A stretch of 64,000 nucleotides of DNA from JAUVXJ01 sp964433755 (GTDB taxonomy: Bacteria; Chloroflexota; Anaerolineae; UBA7937; B3-Chlor), in contig CAYSSR010000004.1 of NCBI GenBank assembly GCA_964433755.1, positions 186,001 through 250,000 of the forward strand, in the 5' to 3' direction. A model generated the notes under the pieces. It saw nothing but the letters and a program-made list of their open reading frames with translations, did not search any database and was not told the origin of the DNA. The position numbers and the translations under genes are program-made. The first letter of the stretch is position 1, and every line of letters starts with the position of its first letter. Positions 61,777-64,000 of this stretch are shown one piece after another.

Positions 61777-61923
61777 AAAGAACTCATTGAAGCCAGCCAG
61801 GTCGTTCCTGTCATCGATAGACGTTATCCGTTGACTGAGGTTGTGGAAGCTCTCCGGTATTGTGGAGAAGGACATCGGCAAGGAGAAGCAGTCATAGCTG
61901 CGGAACATAGTGACAAGATCTGA
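61777..61923 (+). pseudogene. C-terminal remnant of a zinc-type alcohol dehydrogenase/reductase
   Basis: The frame reads NKELIEASQVVPVIDRRYPL, then TEVVEALRYCGEGHRQGEAV and a stop. This is the familiar C-terminus of the medium-chain dehydrogenase/quinone reductase family (IEAGKVTPVIDRRYPLSEV-type). No N-terminal or Rossmann part is seen upstream, where another gene ends two bases before. It is a truncated relic. Confidence 0.75.
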
Positions 61924-61975
61924 CAAGGTGACTGTACAGGACAACTGCTATAGTAGAAAGAGAAGGAGATAGAGA

Positions 61976-62413
61976 ATGAACTCAAACGGAAAGACTGCAG
62001 GAGCTCTGGAAGACGTCAAAGTGAACGTGAAGACAAAGCTCTCAGCATTATGGGTAGCTTTGATGTTCTTCTATCTATACAACGATGTTATGACGTTCTT
62101 TCGGCGGGACGTCATGGAGCAAGTACTGTCAGGACAAATGGGAGGTATGCAGATTACCCAAGCATTCCTGTTTGGAAGTGCAGTATTGATGGCGATTCCG
62201 AGTCTCATGATCTTCCTCTCCCTGGCATTGCCGGCTAGAGCGAACCGCTGGACGAACATCATCGTGGGCATCTTCCATGCGATTGTCTTGCTTGCTACAC
62301 AGCTTGTACCAGGGGAGGCCTGGGCCAATTGGCGATTGTATGAGATTCTTGAAGCTGTGTTTATCGCACTGATTGTCTGGCATGCATGGAAGTGGCCTAG
62401 ACAGGAAGCATAA
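61976..62413 (+). CDS. DUF6326-like membrane protein
   Basis: 145 residues with four membrane helices (about 24-45, 63-85, 95-115 and 120-140). Pattern of DUF6326: KTKLSALWVALMFFYLYNDV and RANRWTNIIVGIFHAIVLL. Function unknown. GAAGGAGATAG precedes the ATG, and TATAGT with an extended-10 TGC (61946-61954) may be its -10. Its codon use is lower in GC than its neighbours', which hints at transfer. Confidence 0.75.
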   Translation: MNSNGKTAGALEDVKVNVKTKLSALWVALMFFYLYNDVMTFFRRDVMEQVLSGQMGGMQITQAFLFGSAVLMAIPSLMIFLSLALPARANRWTNIIVGIFHAIVLLATQLVPGEAWANWRLYEILEAVFIALIVWHAWKWPRQEA

Positions 62414-62507
62414 GTCGATTCCATCTCTTCTGAACCGCTCAGAGGAAGAGTAGTCATTGCGATGTGAACGGATGAGACAAGCCCAATTGTCGGGCGCAGA
62501 ACGCGGC

Positions 62508-62536
62508 TTGACAAGCGACCCAGAATCTTGTATACT
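62508..62536 (+). promoter_or_regulatory. Promoter of the T-box leader
   Basis: TTGACA (62508-62513), 17 bases, TATACT (62531-62536), with one mismatch from consensus. Transcription should start near 62543. Confidence 0.85.
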
Positions 62537-62800
62537 ATCGCCAAATCGAATAACGAAAAGACTACGATCAGGAATAGTAGGCGCCGCAGCGGGGTGCAGA
62601 GAGTCGGGGTAGGGTGCGAGCCCGATACCAGCGCCGGAGCCGAATGGACCTGGGAGTCGCAAGCCGAAATAGCCGCCAGGAGCGGCTAGAGTAGTACTTG
62701 CCGGAAGCCGCCACCGTTATCATGGCCGAGGGTATCGGACCGAGGTCTCGAAGATCGGCGGTCCCGTACCTGCTAGAGTGAGGCTGGCTCACGGATCTAT

Positions 62801-62823
62801 CCTGCCATCACGGCAGGTTTTTT
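62801..62823 (+). terminator. Terminator-like hairpin inside the T-box leader
   Basis: CCTGCC/GGCAGG stem (62801-62806/62812-62817) with a TTTTTT run. It precedes the T-box sequence, so it may be either Stem III of the leader or an extra stop point. Confidence 0.6.
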
Positions 62824-62869
62824 GTTATCTGGAGCTACCTAAGTAGGGTGGTACCACGCGGGTCCACAC

Positions 62870-62899
62870 GACTCCCGTCCCTTGGGGCGGGAGTCTTTT
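62870..62899 (+). terminator. T-box attenuation terminator
   Basis: GACTCCCG/CGGGAGTC stem with TTTT. It competes with the antiterminator formed by the T-box sequence. Confidence 0.8.
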
Positions 62900-63081
62900 C
62901 ATTTCCGTGGAAAACAGATCCGCCGACTGGGGGGAAGAACAGAAGGAGGCGCCTATGGAGGAGAGTCGCTAGAGACGTGTCTGAGGAGACACGTCCTGCA
63001 GATGGAGAGGAGGGGGCGCATTCGTCGTCAGATGTGCGCCCGGAGAGCTGAGAATCTTGGATCATCAAGGAGGAAAAGACA
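62900..63081 (+). promoter_or_regulatory. trpB2 leader between T-box and start codon
   Basis: 180 bases of leader with two perfect hairpins: GACGTGTCT/AGACACGTC (62974-62982/62987-62995) and GGGCGCA/TGCGCCC (63014-63020/63035-63041). A five-codon frame ATGGAGGAGAGTCGC at 62955 precedes them. No larger gene is seen. Confidence 0.4.
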
Positions 63082-64000
63082 ATGGAACAGACGAAGTACT
63101 TCCTGGGAGAGGAGTTTCTCCCGACACATTGGTACAACATCCAGGCGGATCTCCCTGAGCCGCTGCCGCCGGTCATGCATCCAGGGCGGATGGAGCCGGT
63201 TACCCCGGACGACCTGGCCCCCATCTTTCCCATGGAGCTGATCAAGCAGGAGGTAAGCCAGGAGCGCTGGATCGAGATCCCCGAGCCGGTGCGCGAGGTT
63301 TACAGACTGTGGCGGCCCACCCCTTTGTATCGTGCGCGCCGCTGGGAACAGGCGCTGGGCACCCCGGCCCGCATCTACTACAAGTGGGAGGGCGTGAGCC
63401 CACCTGGTAGCCACAAGCCCAACACGGCGGTGGCTCAGGCCTACTACAACAAGATGGAGGGACAGACCCGTCTCACCACGGAGACGGGGGCCGGGCAGTG
63501 GGGCAGCGCGCTGTCGTTTGCCTGCAATCTGTTCGATATGGAGTGCATGGTGTACATGGTGGGCATCAGCTACGACCAGAAGCCCTACCGCAAGAGCATG
63601 ATCGAGGCCTGGGGCGCAACCATCGCTCGCAGTCCCAGCGAGAAGACCTCCTTCGGGAGGAAGCTGCGGGAGGAAGATCCAACGCATACGGGGAGCCTGG
63701 GCGTGGCCATCAGCGAGGCGGTGGAGGATGCCGTCAAGCACGACGGCACCAAGTACTCCCTGGGCAGCGTGCTCAACCACGTCCTGGTGCACCAGTCGGT
63801 CATCGGGCAGGAGATGAAGAAGCAATTCGAGATGGCCGGCGACTATCCGGACGTCCTGATCGGCTGCATCGGCGGTGGGAGCAGCATGGGCGGCTTCTCT
63901 TTCCCGTTCGTGCCGGACAAGATCAAGGATGGAAAGGACCTCCAGTTCATCTGCGTGGAGCCTATGGCCTCTCCCTCGGTGACCAAGGGGCTGTATCGGT
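63082..64000 (+). CDS. trpB2: Tryptophan synthase beta chain, type 2, cut by the window edge
   Basis: 306 codons are present with no stop up to the edge. AAGGAGGAAAAGACA precedes the ATG. Clear TrpB2 marks: the long N-terminus (LGEEFLPTHWYNIQADLPEP), PTPLYRARRWEQALG, the PLP-lysine motif PPGSHKPNTA, TTETGAGQWG, and the phosphate loop GCIGGGSSMGGF. It makes tryptophan from indole and serine. TrpB2 enzymes need not pair with TrpA. Expression is controlled by the T-box upstream. Confidence 0.93.
   Translation, partial: MEQTKYFLGEEFLPTHWYNIQADLPEPLPPVMHPGRMEPVTPDDLAPIFPMELIKQEVSQERWIEIPEPVREVYRLWRPTPLYRARRWEQALGTPARIYYKWEGVSPPGSHKPNTAVAQAYYNKMEGQTRLTTETGAGQWGSALSFACNLFDMECMVYMVGISYDQKPYRKSMIEAWGATIARSPSEKTSFGRKLREEDPTHTGSLGVAISEAVEDAVKHDGTKYSLGSVLNHVLVHQSVIGQEMKKQFEMAGDYPDVLIGCIGGGSSMGGFSFPFVPDKIKDGKDLQFICVEPMASPSVTKGLYR

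Larger units (their letters stand above)
62543..62899 (+). ncRNA. T-box riboswitch, tRNA-Trp
   Basis: Stem I features are present (AGTAGG, CAGAGAGTCGGGGT, GGTGCGAGCCCG); the specifier stretch GAATGGACC carries UGG (62645-62647), so tRNA-Trp is the ligand. The T-box itself AGTAGGGTGGTACCACGCG (62842-62860) is followed by a terminator with GACTCCCG/CGGGAGTC and TTTT (62870-62899). An extra CCTGCC/GGCAGG hairpin with TTTTTT (62801-62823) lies before the T-box. Uncharged tRNA-Trp should allow trpB2 expression. Confidence 0.9.

Overview
The window looks like a chromosomal segment of an uncultured, GC-rich, Gram-positive-related bacterium. My best guess is Chloroflexota, Anaerolineae-like. The clues are a tRNA-sensing T-box leader before a type-2 tryptophan synthase beta gene, a GAAC-N4-GTTC operator of the LexA type on a textbook sigma-70 promoter, a PIN/TRAM - cytidylate-kinase-like - gltX - cysS cluster, PEP-CTERM surface proteins and many intergenic palindromes. 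This placement is inference; there is no rRNA or tRNA gene in the window to settle it.

Layout. (1) About 1-10.0 kb, all on the minus strand: a signalling cluster with a GAF/PAS/GGDEF protein, a MEDS-HD-GYP protein, a REC-PAS-PAS-HD-GYP protein, a REC-GAF-GGDEF protein, a CHASE4 histidine kinase and a small helix-turn-helix/pseudo-receiver protein. It makes, breaks and senses cyclic-di-GMP. (2) 10.5-15.4 kb: two secreted beta-helix PEP-CTERM paralogues, a small secreted protein and the 3' remnant of a third paralogue. (3) 15.4-30.4 kb: a one-directional virus-like cluster starting at a strong promoter with a LexA-like operator. It encodes a portal, a prohead protease fused to the major capsid protein, connector and baseplate-like proteins, the large terminase subunit, a two-domain endolysin and a BNR/hub tail protein. 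I found no integrase, replication protein, tape measure or tail sheath, so it may be a decayed or domesticated (gene-transfer-agent-like) phage. Its gaps hold three families of repeats, an interleaved-stem RNA candidate and a compact array of 21-bp iterons beside DnaA boxes. (4) 30.5-36.8 kb: a defence island with a single-chain type ISP-like restriction-modification enzyme, a SAM methyltransferase and an AbiEi/AbiEii toxin-antitoxin pair. The 3' end of the restriction gene recurs twice downstream as fragments. (5) 36.9-49.8 kb: a lipoprotein, two more PEP-CTERM proteins, two M29-type aminopeptidases, an acyltransferase-like protein, a small membrane protein, a radical SAM enzyme, a cupin, an MFS transporter, a cation diffusion facilitator and a histidine kinase. 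(6) 49.9-57.2 kb, minus strand: a parvulin foldase, rpsR, rpsF, cysS, gltX, a cytidylate-kinase-like gene and a PIN/TRAM protein. (7) 57.7-64 kb: rmlD, a B3/4-domain protein, two glycosyltransferases, small proteins, a dehydrogenase remnant, a DUF6326-like membrane protein, then a tryptophan T-box and the start of trpB2, which runs off the window.

The clearest working units are the c-di-GMP network, the phage-like morphogenesis cluster, the R-M plus AbiE defence island, the translation operons and the attenuated tryptophan gene. The most unusual signals are the iteron/DnaA-box array at 25.6-25.7 kb, the protease-capsid fusion with nested start sites, the interleaved stems at 16.59-16.66 kb and the repeated 3' ends of the restriction gene.
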